Positions 1-8,597 of a stretch of 64,000 nt of DNA are shown piece after piece (positions within the stretch are counted from its first letter, which is position 1; each line of letters opens with the position of its first letter). This DNA comes from Pedobacter sp. FW305-3-2-15-E-R2A2. Its GTDB lineage: Bacteria; Bacteroidota; Bacteroidia; Sphingobacteriales; Sphingobacteriaceae. The stretch lies in the NCBI RefSeq assembly GCF_038446955.1, contig NZ_CP151803.1, positions 6,696,001 to 6,760,000 on the forward strand, read 5' to 3'. The notes under the pieces are model-generated. The model had not been told where the DNA came from. It made no database searches and saw nothing but the letters and a program-made list of their open reading frames with translations. A program made the translations under genes and the position numbers.

Positions 1-1562
1 TCTGCACGTTCATATTGTACGGGACGAATGTCTTTTGCTTTCAGCCAATCATATGCTTCATAAAAATTCCTTCCGTTACCCGCCTCGTTTCCTAAAGACC
101 AGGTCACTACTGAGGAATGGTTTTTATCGCGTTCATACATTCTCTGAATCCGCTCCAAATGAGGAATTCTCCATTGCTTATCATTTCCAAAAGTATAATC
201 AAGATCATAATAACGGCCATGAGATTCAATGTTCGCCTCATCAATTACGTATAAACCATACTCATCGCAAAGTTCCATCCAATAGGGATCAGGAGGATAA
301 TGAGAATGCCTTACAGAGTTTACGTTCAGCTTTTTCATCATCTCCATGTCTTTACGCATGTCTGCCCTGGTCAGCGTATGCCCCTGGGTCGCATTGTGCT
401 CATGACGGTTCACGCCTTTAAAAAACACACGTTTCCCGTTCACAAGGAAATTATTGTTAACGAGTTCGACGGTACGGAAACCGATTCGCTGAGGAATCAC
501 TTCCAGTACTTCCCCTTTTTTATTTTTCAAAGTAATGAAAAGCGTATACAGGTTAGGGGTTTCTGCAGTCCATACCGCGACGTTTCCAACTTCTGCATGG
601 AACTCCACATTGCTTTTATAATTCCCAAGGACCGTTTTTATTCCTTTTGTTTCGTCCTTATATACAGATTTCCCTTTCGGATCGATCAACTCCAGCTCTA
701 CGGCAAAAGTATCCGGCTTGCTATGGTTGGTCTTCCTGTCGATTCTATAGTTGTTGATTTCTGCATCTAATGAAAGGAGTCCGTTCTTATAGGATTTGTC
801 CAGTGTAGCAATAGCTTTGAAATCCCTTACATCGAGTTTTGGTGTGGCATACAGGTACACATCACGTTCAATTCCGGAGATTCTCCACATGTCCTGACAT
901 TCAAGGTAGCTGCCATCACTCCAACGGTAAACCTGTAATGCAACCAGGTTTTCACCAGCTTTGACATATTTGGTGATGTCAAATTCTGCGGCAAGTTTAC
1001 TGTCTTCGCTATAACCAACTTTCTTTCCGTTTACCCAGATAAAAAAGGCCGATTTTACTGCGCCGAGGTGAATAAATACCTGACGGCCATCCCAGTTCTG
1101 AGGGAGATTAAATTTCTTTCTGTAAGAACCTACGGGATTGTTGTCTTCAGGAATATCAAAAGGAGGATTCATTCTTGAGCCTGTATTCTTGCGTCCTGCG
1201 AATTCATAAGGCTGGTTTACATAGATCGGTAAGCCATAGCCATTGGTTTCCCAGTTGGCAGGAACCTTAAAGTTATCCCATTTTGTATCGTCAAAACTTG
1301 TTTTATAGAAGTCCTCCGGGCGTTTACGCGGGTCCTGAACCCAGTTAAATTTCCATTGGCCATTGAGCGTCATAAAGTATTCGGATTTCTCCTTCTCCCG
1401 TTTTGCAGCAACCGCCTTGCTTTCAAAAGCAAAAGCTGAGGCCCTCATCGGCATCCGGTTCACTGAAACCACCTCAGGAGTCTGTAGCTCAGCAGGTAAT
1501 TGCTGGCTCATTACTGCTGATGAGGCCAATAATAATGATAGTGATGTAAAAAGTTTTTTCAT
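1..1562 (-). CDS. Glycoside hydrolase family 2 beta-galactosidase, 5' part (3' end outside window)
   Basis: About 520 N-terminal residues are visible; the gene runs off the left edge. It starts with a signal peptide (MKKLFTSLSLLLASSAVMSQ), so the enzyme should be exported. Next comes the GH2 sugar-binding jelly roll (about 65-240, with NGQWKFNW and VPANWETNGYG), the Ig-like sandwich, and the start of the TIM barrel with the GH2 signature region NRHEHN / HYPPDPYW / DEANIESHG. SLGNEAGNG carries the acid/base Glu at residue 493; the nucleophile Glu lies beyond the window. Members hydrolyse terminal beta-galactosides. The start is the only ATG in front of the signal peptide. A divergent DUF3472 gene follows after 149 bp. 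Family certain, substrate inferred. Confidence 0.93.
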   Translation of the reverse strand, partial: MKKLFTSLSLLLASSAVMSQQLPAELQTPEVVSVNRMPMRASAFAFESKAVAAKREKEKSEYFMTLNGQWKFNWVQDPRKRPEDFYKTSFDDTKWDNFKVPANWETNGYGLPIYVNQPYEFAGRKNTGSRMNPPFDIPEDNNPVGSYRKKFNLPQNWDGRQVFIHLGAVKSAFFIWVNGKKVGYSEDSKLAAEFDITKYVKAGENLVALQVYRWSDGSYLECQDMWRISGIERDVYLYATPKLDVRDFKAIATLDKSYKNGLLSLDAEINNYRIDRKTNHSKPDTFAVELELIDPKGKSVYKDETKGIKTVLGNYKSNVEFHAEVGNVAVWTAETPNLYTLFITLKNKKGEVLEVIPQRIGFRTVELVNNNFLVNGKRVFFKGVNRHEHNATQGHTLTRADMRKDMEMMKKLNVNSVRHSHYPPDPYWMELCDEYGLYVIDEANIESHGRYYDLDYTFGNDKQWRIPHLERIQRMYERDKNHSSVVTWSLGNEAGNGRNFYEAYDWLKAKDIRPVQYERA

Positions 1563-1711
1563 TTGTGTGTTTAAATTGTATTGCGCTATCTAACGTAATT
1601 ATATTTTGCCCAAATCCACAACGCAAACGTTTGACTGAATTTTGATCCTTGTTTTGCCTCTCCTTTTCCTAATTTCATCAAACAATCAACACACAAACCA
1701 CAAACACACAA

Positions 1712-3028
1712 ATGAACATGAGAAAATTAACCTTTTTCCTTCTTGCTTTTCAGCTACTGCTCCTTCCGGCATCATTCGCCGGAAGCAGGGCTGAAACCGA
1801 GCCGGCCACGATCACTATCCCCCTGGGGGGCAATGGATATGTGGAAAAGAACGGCCATGCAAGGATAAAAAACGAAGGCCTGAGCAATTGGAGCAATGCC
1901 TCAGATGTCATTGCCATTTACTTTCGTACCGAAGCTGCCGGAGATGCGGAATTGTCACTCAGATTGAGCGTTCCTGAGGGAAACAGCAAAATCAGCCTGA
2001 CAGTAGCGGGAACAACGCTGACTAAAGAAGTAAGTAACCTGGGCGCCGCTGTTATAAAACTAGGCAATGTTAAAATTGCTGCTCCGGGATATGTAAAAGT
2101 AGAACTAAGAGGTCTGAGTAAAACCGGACAGGTATTTGCCGACGTTTCCGACCTGCTGGTTAGTGGAAGCGCACTTGATAACGGAGCAGTATATGTAAAG
2201 AACAATGAAGGAAGTTATTTCCACTGGGGCAGAAGAGGCCCTTCTGTGCATTTGAACTATATCATTCCCGCAGCAGCGGAAGACAAAGTAGAATGGTTTT
2301 ATAATGAGATCATGGTTCCCGAAGGAGAGGATAAACTGGGCACCTATTATATGGCCAATGGATTTAGTGGCGGATATTTTGGAATGCAGGCCAATTCCCC
2401 TACAGAACGCAGGGTGCTTTTTTCCATCTGGAGCCCTTTTTCTACGGATGATCCGAAATCTATTCCCGATAGCATGAAAGTGATCCTGCTAAAAAAAGGA
2501 AGCAAAACCAAGACCGGTGAGTTTGGCAATGAAGGTTCCGGCGGCCAAAGCTATATGATTTACCCATGGAAAGCAGGTAAGAGCTATGCATTTTTAACTC
2601 ATGCCAAGCCAAATCCAGCTAAAAAAACCACGGTTTACACGGCTTATTTTAAAGATTTAGAAAAAGGCGACTGGCAATTGGTAGCGAGCTTTGAGCGTCC
2701 ACAATCGGCGGTTTATCTGAAAGGCATTTATTCTTTCCTTGAAAATTTTTCGCCGGTAACGGGTGATCAGTCCCGTCGGGGCGACTATAAAAACCAATGG
2801 GCTATAGATGCCAATGGAAAATGGCATGAGGTTACCGATGCCACATTTACTGCCGATGCAACGGCAAGAATCAATTACCGAAAAGATTATACCGGAGGAT
2901 CAGACCAAGCCGCTTTCTACTTAAAAAATTGCGGATTCTTTAATGATTTTACCCCCATTAAGACTCCATTTCATAGGAAATCAACAGGAAAAACACATCC
3001 TGCAATAGATTTCAACAAGCTGCCCTAG
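1712..3028 (+). CDS. DUF3472 domain protein with N-terminal DUF5077, exported
   Basis: The 438-residue protein has a signal peptide (about 1-27, ending SFAGSRA). A DUF5077-like beta-sandwich follows (about 30-150), then the DUF3472 core (about 190-300, with YNEIMVPEG, YYMANGFSGGYFGMQ and SIWSPF). Members are secreted Bacteroidota and Actinobacteria proteins, often near carbohydrate-degradation genes, with no firmly known reaction; a carbohydrate-binding or lyase-like role is inference. The leader directly in front of the ATG is a run of A and C without Shine-Dalgarno, as usual in this phylum. A second ATG two codons later is an equally possible start. It is divergent from the GH2 gene, so the two may share a control region. 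Confidence 0.8.
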   Translation: MNMRKLTFFLLAFQLLLLPASFAGSRAETEPATITIPLGGNGYVEKNGHARIKNEGLSNWSNASDVIAIYFRTEAAGDAELSLRLSVPEGNSKISLTVAGTTLTKEVSNLGAAVIKLGNVKIAAPGYVKVELRGLSKTGQVFADVSDLLVSGSALDNGAVYVKNNEGSYFHWGRRGPSVHLNYIIPAAAEDKVEWFYNEIMVPEGEDKLGTYYMANGFSGGYFGMQANSPTERRVLFSIWSPFSTDDPKSIPDSMKVILLKKGSKTKTGEFGNEGSGGQSYMIYPWKAGKSYAFLTHAKPNPAKKTTVYTAYFKDLEKGDWQLVASFERPQSAVYLKGIYSFLENFSPVTGDQSRRGDYKNQWAIDANGKWHEVTDATFTADATARINYRKDYTGGSDQAAFYLKNCGFFNDFTPIKTPFHRKSTGKTHPAIDFNKLP

Positions 3029-3060
3029 GTAGGCAGCCCATCAGGACTGGATAAAGAATA

Positions 3061-4212
3061 TCATTTGGAAACACACCGGAAGCCGGTATTCTCCAGTCCT
3101 GTATCCATAGAAGACTTCATCTTGGAAGTTACGCGATACCCTTTGCAATAGGAAGAATGACACATAAATGAACCTCCGCGGATCACTTTCTTAGGAATCC
3201 CAGGCTCGGCAGCATCATAGCTGTCTTTTGGCCCTTTGGGATTAACGGTTTGCCCTTTCAGACTCTGGTAATAATCCTCCCGGTACCAGTCGGCCGTCCA
3301 TTCCCATACATTTCCTGCCATATCGTATAAACCGTATCCATTTGCAGCAAATGACTTCACAGGAGCCACACTAGAATAGCCATCCGTCTTTTTATCTGAA
3401 TAAGGAAACTCTCCCTGCCAGGTATTGGCTTTAACCTTCCCTGAAGCAAGATCTTCATCTCCCCATGGATATTTCTTTTCCCTGAGCCCACCTCTTGCTG
3501 CATATTCCCATTCCGCTTCGGTAGGCAGACGTTTTCCCGCCCATTTCGCATAAGCTGCGGCATCGATCCAGGAAACCTGGGTCACAGGAAGGTTCTCTTT
3601 CCCTTTAATATTGCTTTTCGGTCCTTGCGGATGTTTCCAGCTTGCGCCGGGAGTCCAGCTCCACCATTGTGAAACATCATTGATGTCAACCCTGCCTTTC
3701 GGCGGACTAAAAGTAAGTGAGGCCGGCTGTAATTGTTCTTCCGGAGGTTTTGGTGTTCCCGGAGGCAATTGTTTCTTTATTTCTTCCCAATCTGGTTTCT
3801 GTTCTGCCTGCGTCACATAGCGGGTAGCTTTCACAAAAGCAGCAAACTGTGCATTGGTGACTTCCGTTTCGTCAATCCAGAAAGCATCCACCTTTACCTC
3901 ATGGGCAGGATATTCATCTCTTCTGCCTTCTTTATCCGCAGCGCCCATTCTGAAAGAACCTGCAGGAATAAATTTCATGCCCTGATGCGAGGCAAGGCCA
4001 TCTTTCTCCGTTCCAGCAAGTGTTTCTATTCCGGTAACTGCTCCGTATCGTTTAGGCAGGTTAGAATTACAACAAGCAGAGTCAGTATGGTTTGAATGGT
4101 CCACACCGGCGACAGTATCAGCAGTAGTACCTGCCAATCCTTTCTTGTCGCTTTTCTGATTGCAGGCTGTAATGGCCAACACAAAAAACAAATACAAAAG
4201 TTCTCTTTTCAT
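3061..4212 (-). CDS. Formylglycine-generating enzyme (SUMF1/FGE-sulfatase) family lipoprotein
   Basis: The 383-residue protein has a lipoprotein signal (FVLAITAC, Cys17) and an FGE-sulfatase domain from about residue 80 to the end. Visible family motifs are IPAGSFRMG, DEYPAHEVKVDAFWIDETEV, RLPTEAEWEYAARGG, YGLYDMAGNVWEW and a closing ENTGFRC. The segment GGSFMCHSSYCKGYR keeps both cysteines (351 and 356) that bind copper and do the chemistry in true FGEs; many SUMF1-like proteins lack them. True FGEs oxidise a Cys in a sulfatase CxPxR motif to formylglycine. It lies 97 bp after DUF1501, in the same direction. No sulfatase is in the window, so the target is unknown. The signal peptide places it outside the cytoplasm. 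Confidence 0.88.
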   Translation of the reverse strand: MKRELLYLFFVLAITACNQKSDKKGLAGTTADTVAGVDHSNHTDSACCNSNLPKRYGAVTGIETLAGTEKDGLASHQGMKFIPAGSFRMGAADKEGRRDEYPAHEVKVDAFWIDETEVTNAQFAAFVKATRYVTQAEQKPDWEEIKKQLPPGTPKPPEEQLQPASLTFSPPKGRVDINDVSQWWSWTPGASWKHPQGPKSNIKGKENLPVTQVSWIDAAAYAKWAGKRLPTEAEWEYAARGGLREKKYPWGDEDLASGKVKANTWQGEFPYSDKKTDGYSSVAPVKSFAANGYGLYDMAGNVWEWTADWYREDYYQSLKGQTVNPKGPKDSYDAAEPGIPKKVIRGGSFMCHSSYCKGYRVTSKMKSSMDTGLENTGFRCVSK

Positions 4213-4309
4213 AAAAAATCGTGGTCATATTCAGAATCTCTAAAAGCTATTGAGCATGATTCTGAATTCGGAATAATGAAGGGCAAAATAATGATAAAAA
4301 GTTAAACTC

Positions 4310-5575
4310 TTACCTCATCACGCCGATTTTACTTCCATCCCATTCCGGAAACAGCACTTTATCATTGTTAAGATTTAAATGCCTGTCTGCCACTTCACTG
4401 AATACGCTTCTAAAATCTGTGGTTACGGCCAGGTCTCTGCCATCCTCCAGATTTTCGACTGCCATTGGCTCTACATTACCATGTACCAACCCTCCACTCA
4501 CGCCATTGCCTAAAATGAAGTTACAGGAGGCCCTCCCATGATCCGTTCCACCGGTTCCGTTCTGCCTTACCGTACGTCCAAATTCAGTCATGGTCATTAC
4601 CGTTACATCATCTTGTAACGTGCCCATATCTGTCCAGAAAGCCATGATGCTATTACTCAGGTCATTTACATTCCTCGCAAAAATCCCGGTATCAGTTCCC
4701 TGATTAAAATGGGTATCCCAGCCTCCGGACTCTGCAAAGGCGACTTCCATTCCGACATTCATCTTAATCAGCTGTGCGATTTGCTTCAGAGAATTTCCCA
4801 ATGCCGTATTTGGATATATGGCATTGTTTGAGGGTTTATAATTTTTAGTATCTGTTTTCTGAAGCATTTTTATCGCTTCGAAGCTCTCCTTTCCGGTATC
4901 TTTCAACAGTCCGGAGGAGGTCTGATCATAGAGCTCTTCGAAACTCTTAGCCGCCATATTCGCCCCCTTAACATTTCCCCTCATCTGAATGTTGAAATCC
5001 TGCAGATTGCTAATGGCTACTGCCGGATGTTCCCCATAGAATGATCTTGGCAAAGAAGAGGTTAAGCTGACTCCCTGGAACGGTGTTGCACTATCATGCC
5101 CCAGCAGTCCGACAGCCCTGTTTAACCAACCACTGTCCGTTCCTTTTTTAAATGGGGTTCCCGATTCCATATAATCCTGCGCATCAAAATGAGAGCGGGT
5201 ATTATTGGGTGATCCGATGCCATGAACGATGCCCATCCTCTTATCCCTGAACACCTGCTCAAAAGCAGCCATAGAGGGATGCAGGCCAAAACGGCCATCC
5301 AAATCAATCAGTGGTGTATTTTTGCCTCCTTTAGCAGCAGTCATAAACAAACCTGGTCTTGCTGCCTTCAGGTACTCATCGGTAAATGGCGTGACTGCCA
5401 TCAAACCATCCATTGCACCCCGTTGAAAAATGCAGACTAAAATTTTCTTCCTGTTAAACAGCCCTAAAGGTTTTGTGCCTGCAACGGCTTCGGCAAGAAA
5501 GGCGGGAATTCCCCCCATTCCTATTCCGAATAACGCGAGTCCACCTGCTTTGATAAATCCTCTTCTTGACGTCAT
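4310..5575 (-). CDS. DUF1501 domain-containing protein
   Basis: The 421-residue protein matches the DUF1501 family, which shares the alkaline-phosphatase/sulfatase fold. The N-terminus TSRRGFIKAGG followed by a hydrophobic stretch is a twin-arginine-type signal, so export is likely. Family landmarks are FQRGAMDGL near residue 50, HFDAQDYME, GGWDTH near 285, and MTEFGRTVRQN with GTDHG near 340-360, which hold the probable metal-binding Asp and His residues. It starts 9 bp after the DUF1800 gene; the two families travel together in many genomes. No reaction is established. The first residues MTSRR give the start. Confidence 0.9.
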   Translation of the reverse strand: MTSRRGFIKAGGLALFGIGMGGIPAFLAEAVAGTKPLGLFNRKKILVCIFQRGAMDGLMAVTPFTDEYLKAARPGLFMTAAKGGKNTPLIDLDGRFGLHPSMAAFEQVFRDKRMGIVHGIGSPNNTRSHFDAQDYMESGTPFKKGTDSGWLNRAVGLLGHDSATPFQGVSLTSSLPRSFYGEHPAVAISNLQDFNIQMRGNVKGANMAAKSFEELYDQTSSGLLKDTGKESFEAIKMLQKTDTKNYKPSNNAIYPNTALGNSLKQIAQLIKMNVGMEVAFAESGGWDTHFNQGTDTGIFARNVNDLSNSIMAFWTDMGTLQDDVTVMTMTEFGRTVRQNGTGGTDHGRASCNFILGNGVSGGLVHGNVEPMAVENLEDGRDLAVTTDFRSVFSEVADRHLNLNNDKVLFPEWDGSKIGVMR

Positions 5576-5584
5576 GACTTAAGT

Positions 5585-7456
5585 TTATTTACGTTGAAAT
5601 TCCGGAGAACCGATGATTACCCCTACTACCTGCGCCAGCATTGCATTGTTATTGACCGCGTTATTTGCAGCGGTTTTTAGGGGAGTATTATCCGTCCCCA
5701 TCATTGTCTGTTCCTGTTGAGGGTTTGTCTTCTCCGCAGCATTGGCCACCTTAGTTGATAATGAAGGATCATTTAACATCGGCTTCAAGCGCTTTACGGT
5801 CTCTGTTAAATTCCGTTCCGGCATGATCATCTTACTATACGTAAGCAAGGCTGCTTCCGCACTTTCAGGCTCATGATGGTTGTTCAATGCAGAAAGGTTG
5901 ATCTTCACTCCGGGGATCCGTTGTCCTGCAAGCGCCAATCCGAAGTTCATTCTATTCAGCAATGCCCCCGTATTAATCCAATATTGGCCTCTATCCGGAA
6001 ATCCTGTAGGGGCCTGGTAGTAATACATTTTCTGTCCCATTTTATTGATCCAGTTAAACAGCTGATAAGGTTGCGTAATGTCGGCATCCAGGCTACGGAC
6101 CGCGCTGATGGCCAACTCAAAGGGAGATTTTGTTTTTTCCCGGAGCGATGCAGGGCTCCAGAATTCAGGAGAAGAAACCATTGTTACCATCACCTGCCGG
6201 ATATCTCCATCTGTCTTCGTAAAAGTCTTTGCCATCTTATCAACCAGCGTTTGTGCCGGATGGTCATTGACAAACCTCGTCGCTATCTTTTTAGAAATGA
6301 ACTGTGCTGTAGATGGATGCCGGGCCAGCATGTTCAGTAAAGTCAGCCCTTCTTCATAACCTCCCCCTGCTGCAAAATGCTTACCCAGAACGGTCTTTTC
6401 TTCATTGTCATGTCTGTTTGGAACGAACAGAAAATCGCCCTCTTTCACAAAACCACGTTTCTTAAGATTTTCTGCTCCTACATTATCGATGATCTTCTGC
6501 ATTGCAGCTCCATATCCTTCTTCCCCCATTGGGGCTAAGGTCCATCCGGTCAGTACCCTTGCCGCCTGTGTCACGTCCGACTGTGTATATCCACCATCGA
6601 CTCCCAGTGTATGCAGTTCCATCACTTCCCTTGCATAGTTTTCATTTAGTCCGCCCTGTTTCCGCTTCGGAGGAACCCTTCTTTTTAGCGGTTTTCCTGC
6701 CCCGTTCATCTGCGGCTCCCGGCCATTTTCTAAAACAACAGGCTGTCCCGTACTCGTAAAGTTGTCCAGGTAAATCAGCATCGCCGGAGATTTGGCGGTG
6801 GCCAGCAATAGATTTTCAAACTTCCCTGTCACATTAGGTCTGATTACATCCCGTTCATAAGCGGGAACAAAAGAAGCGCATTGATTCTTGGTTAAAGAAA
6901 CATTGAAATGATTGAACCAAAAATCCGTCAGCAGCTCTCTCAGCTGATTACGTGAATAGGCGGCTCTTAATATCTTTTGATTGATAAACTGTCTGTATAA
7001 TTCCTGCTCCGGCTTAAACCCTTTCTTCTCCATATAGCTGCGAATCTGCTCCCTATATGCTTTACGATCTCCTTTATCTACTGAATCTTTGTGAATAGAT
7101 CCATCGGCAATCGCCAGCTTCAGGACCCGGTTTGGTCTTGGGTATTTATTCTCGACCTCTGTATTGCTCAGGTTAATGTCATCAAACCTGCTCAACATCA
7201 GGTTTAAAGAATCATCCGAAAGATCTCCATCCAATTGCTGACGAAACCACTTTTCCAGTCCCATTTTGACGACTGCATCCACATCCCCTTCTTTACTGCC
7301 ATAGGTAAACCTACTCAACAGATGTGCTGCAGCCTGTCGTTCCGTAAGACCTGCCTTTTGATAAGGAAAAGCAGGCTTCTCTTTAAAAGAAGAAAAGAAT
7401 ACCGTAACGAGGAAAAGCAACACAAATGAATAAAGAACCTTTACTGGTGTTTTCAT
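5585..7456 (-). CDS. DUF1800 domain-containing protein
   Basis: The 623-residue protein has an N-terminal hydrophobic signal or anchor (about 7-23) and a full DUF1800 domain. Typical segments are AAHLLSRFTYG at the start, LTDFWFNHFNV near 185, ENYAREVMELHTLGVDGGYTQSDV near 275 and LTGW, and a C-terminal SPEFQ. DUF1800 members are large exported proteins of unknown reaction, nearly always beside a DUF1501 gene, as here (9-bp gap). It is the first gene of the leftward group ending with the FGE-like protein. A 129-bp gap separates it from the divergent fasciclin gene. Confidence 0.92.
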   Translation of the reverse strand: MKTPVKVLYSFVLLFLVTVFFSSFKEKPAFPYQKAGLTERQAAAHLLSRFTYGSKEGDVDAVVKMGLEKWFRQQLDGDLSDDSLNLMLSRFDDINLSNTEVENKYPRPNRVLKLAIADGSIHKDSVDKGDRKAYREQIRSYMEKKGFKPEQELYRQFINQKILRAAYSRNQLRELLTDFWFNHFNVSLTKNQCASFVPAYERDVIRPNVTGKFENLLLATAKSPAMLIYLDNFTSTGQPVVLENGREPQMNGAGKPLKRRVPPKRKQGGLNENYAREVMELHTLGVDGGYTQSDVTQAARVLTGWTLAPMGEEGYGAAMQKIIDNVGAENLKKRGFVKEGDFLFVPNRHDNEEKTVLGKHFAAGGGYEEGLTLLNMLARHPSTAQFISKKIATRFVNDHPAQTLVDKMAKTFTKTDGDIRQVMVTMVSSPEFWSPASLREKTKSPFELAISAVRSLDADITQPYQLFNWINKMGQKMYYYQAPTGFPDRGQYWINTGALLNRMNFGLALAGQRIPGVKINLSALNNHHEPESAEAALLTYSKMIMPERNLTETVKRLKPMLNDPSLSTKVANAAEKTNPQQEQTMMGTDNTPLKTAANNAVNNNAMLAQVVGVIIGSPEFQRK

Positions 7457-7585
7457 AAGCTGACAATTTGATGAACAACCTTATGACCATTAAAACGTCA
7501 TAAAGATTAATAACATATAAATTATTATTCCATTTAATATACCCTTCATTAAATCCGGCTTAAAGATTTCTTCGTATCTGCCCAT

Positions 7586-8146
7586 ATGAAAACTACCACT
7601 ATGAAAAGAACCTTTTTAACAGTAATTGCCTTAGTAGCTTTGGCATTTAACACACAGGCACAAAAGAATCCAATGGTCGGAGGCGCAGCGATGTATGCCG
7701 ATAAAGACATTGTAGACAATGCCGTAAACTCCAAAGATCATACCACACTGGTTGCAGCAGTGAAAGCCGCAGGACTGGTAGAGACTTTGAAATCAGCAGG
7801 GCCATTCACTGTTTTCGCACCTACCAATGAAGCCTTCATTAAGCTTCCTGAAGGAACAGTAGAAACAGTCCTCAAACCAGAAAACAAAGCCCTGCTTACA
7901 AAAATCCTGACCTACCATGTAGTCGCCGGAAAAATGACCAGTAAAGAAATTGCAAAGGCCATCAAAGCAGGCAATGGCAAAGCTGAGCTAACGACCGTAA
8001 GCGGTGGTAAACTATGGGCCTGGATGGAAGGCAGCAAACTGGTATTAAAAGATGAAAAAGGTGGTACGGCAACCGTAACCATTGCGAATGTGCATCAAAA
8101 AAATGGGGTCATCCATGTGATAGATTCCGTATTAATGCCAAACTAA
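7586..8146 (+). CDS. Fasciclin (FAS1) domain protein, secreted
   Basis: The 186-residue protein has a signal peptide (through FNTQAQ, about residue 26) and one FAS1 domain (about 48-185). It shows the H1 box (GPFTVFAPTNEAF) and the H2 box (NGVIHVIDSVLMP), with the intervening YHVVAG. FAS1 domains mediate adhesion or small-ligand binding at the cell surface or in the periplasm. The listed start has a second ATG five codons later (MKRTFL), which gives a tighter signal peptide and may be the real one. The gene stands alone and is followed by a strong terminator. Confidence 0.93.
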   Translation: MKTTTMKRTFLTVIALVALAFNTQAQKNPMVGGAAMYADKDIVDNAVNSKDHTTLVAAVKAAGLVETLKSAGPFTVFAPTNEAFIKLPEGTVETVLKPENKALLTKILTYHVVAGKMTSKEIAKAIKAGNGKAELTTVSGGKLWAWMEGSKLVLKDEKGGTATVTIANVHQKNGVIHVIDSVLMPN

Positions 8147-8191
8147 AAATACGGGTAAAGCATTATAAATAGGGGAAAGGGAAGTATCCCA

Positions 8192-8223
8192 GGGGCAGCT
8201 CAAATTGAGTTGCCCCTTTTTTA
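8192..8223 (+). terminator. Rho-independent terminator after the fasciclin gene
   Basis: A 10-bp stem (GGGGCAGCTC paired with GAGTTGCCCC, one G-T pair), an AAATT loop and a run of six T form a textbook intrinsic terminator 45 bp after the stop codon. Confidence 0.9.
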
Positions 8224-8264
8224 TACACTCAATTTCCTACACCCTGCTGTATCCATTCCCATAA

Positions 8265-8345
8265 TATGCATCCTGAAATATACATCCTGCTATATACATC
8301 CTGCTATATACACCATGCATATGCATCATGCATATGCATCATGCT
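8265..8345. repeat. Minisatellite: six imperfect 13-14 bp tandem units
   Basis: Six head-to-tail units begin at 8265, 8278, 8292, 8306, 8320 and 8333. Units two and three are identical (ATATACATCCTGCT), units five and six differ in the last base (TATGCATCATGC plus A or T), and unit four is a hybrid of the two forms. The junction 8315-8326 is the perfect palindrome ATGCATATGCAT. It lies in the 451-bp gap between the fasciclin and cupin genes and codes for nothing convincing. Confidence 0.85.
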
Positions 8346-8348
8346 ACA

Positions 8349-8428
8349 GAAAAAGTTGTTCCTTTTCGAAGGCCTGCAAATGTTTTCCCTTCAAAACATT
8401 TGAGCCTAAGAACAGGATTAACTTTTTC
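8349..8428. other. Nested 80-nt imperfect hairpin, possible small RNA or remnant element
   Basis: Three pairing arms are nested. The outer arm is 8349-8357 GAAAAAGTT with 8420-8428 AACTTTTTC, extended by TCC/GGA after a two-base interruption. The middle arm is AGGC at 8370 with GCCT at 8404. The inner arm is AAATGTTTT at 8378-8386 with AAAACATTT at 8393-8401, closing a six-base loop. The arms fall in order on one axis, so they can form one long interrupted stem. The remaining 170 bp up to the cupin gene shows TAATTTTG at 8488-8495, a fair -7 promoter element without a clear -33 partner. Confidence 0.5.
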
Positions 8429-8597
8429 CATTTGTCAGAAGATTTCCATTTTTCCTCCCTCCCCAATCTGTCATTTTACATTTTCATTAATTTTGCTTTT
8501 AACAATAAATTAACATGACCTGAGCATGTTTCATGATCTATCAAAAGGGGATTGATTTCGATCATGCGTGCCCATCTGAACAATAAAAAATAAACAG

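Noticed and set aside
4310..5575. CIFQR (Cys48 to Arg52) in the DUF1501 protein as a target of the neighbouring FGE-like enzyme
   Set aside because: The known FGE target is CxPxR or CxAxR; here the middle residue is Phe, and the segment fits the ordinary FLRGGxDGL opening of DUF1501.
5873..6340. Open frame of 155 codons opposite the DUF1800 gene
   Set aside because: It is a reverse-strand shadow of a conserved coding region; composition and sequence suggest no protein family.
8265..8345. CRISPR-like repeats
   Set aside because: Units are directly adjacent with no spacers and are only 13-14 bp; it is a minisatellite.
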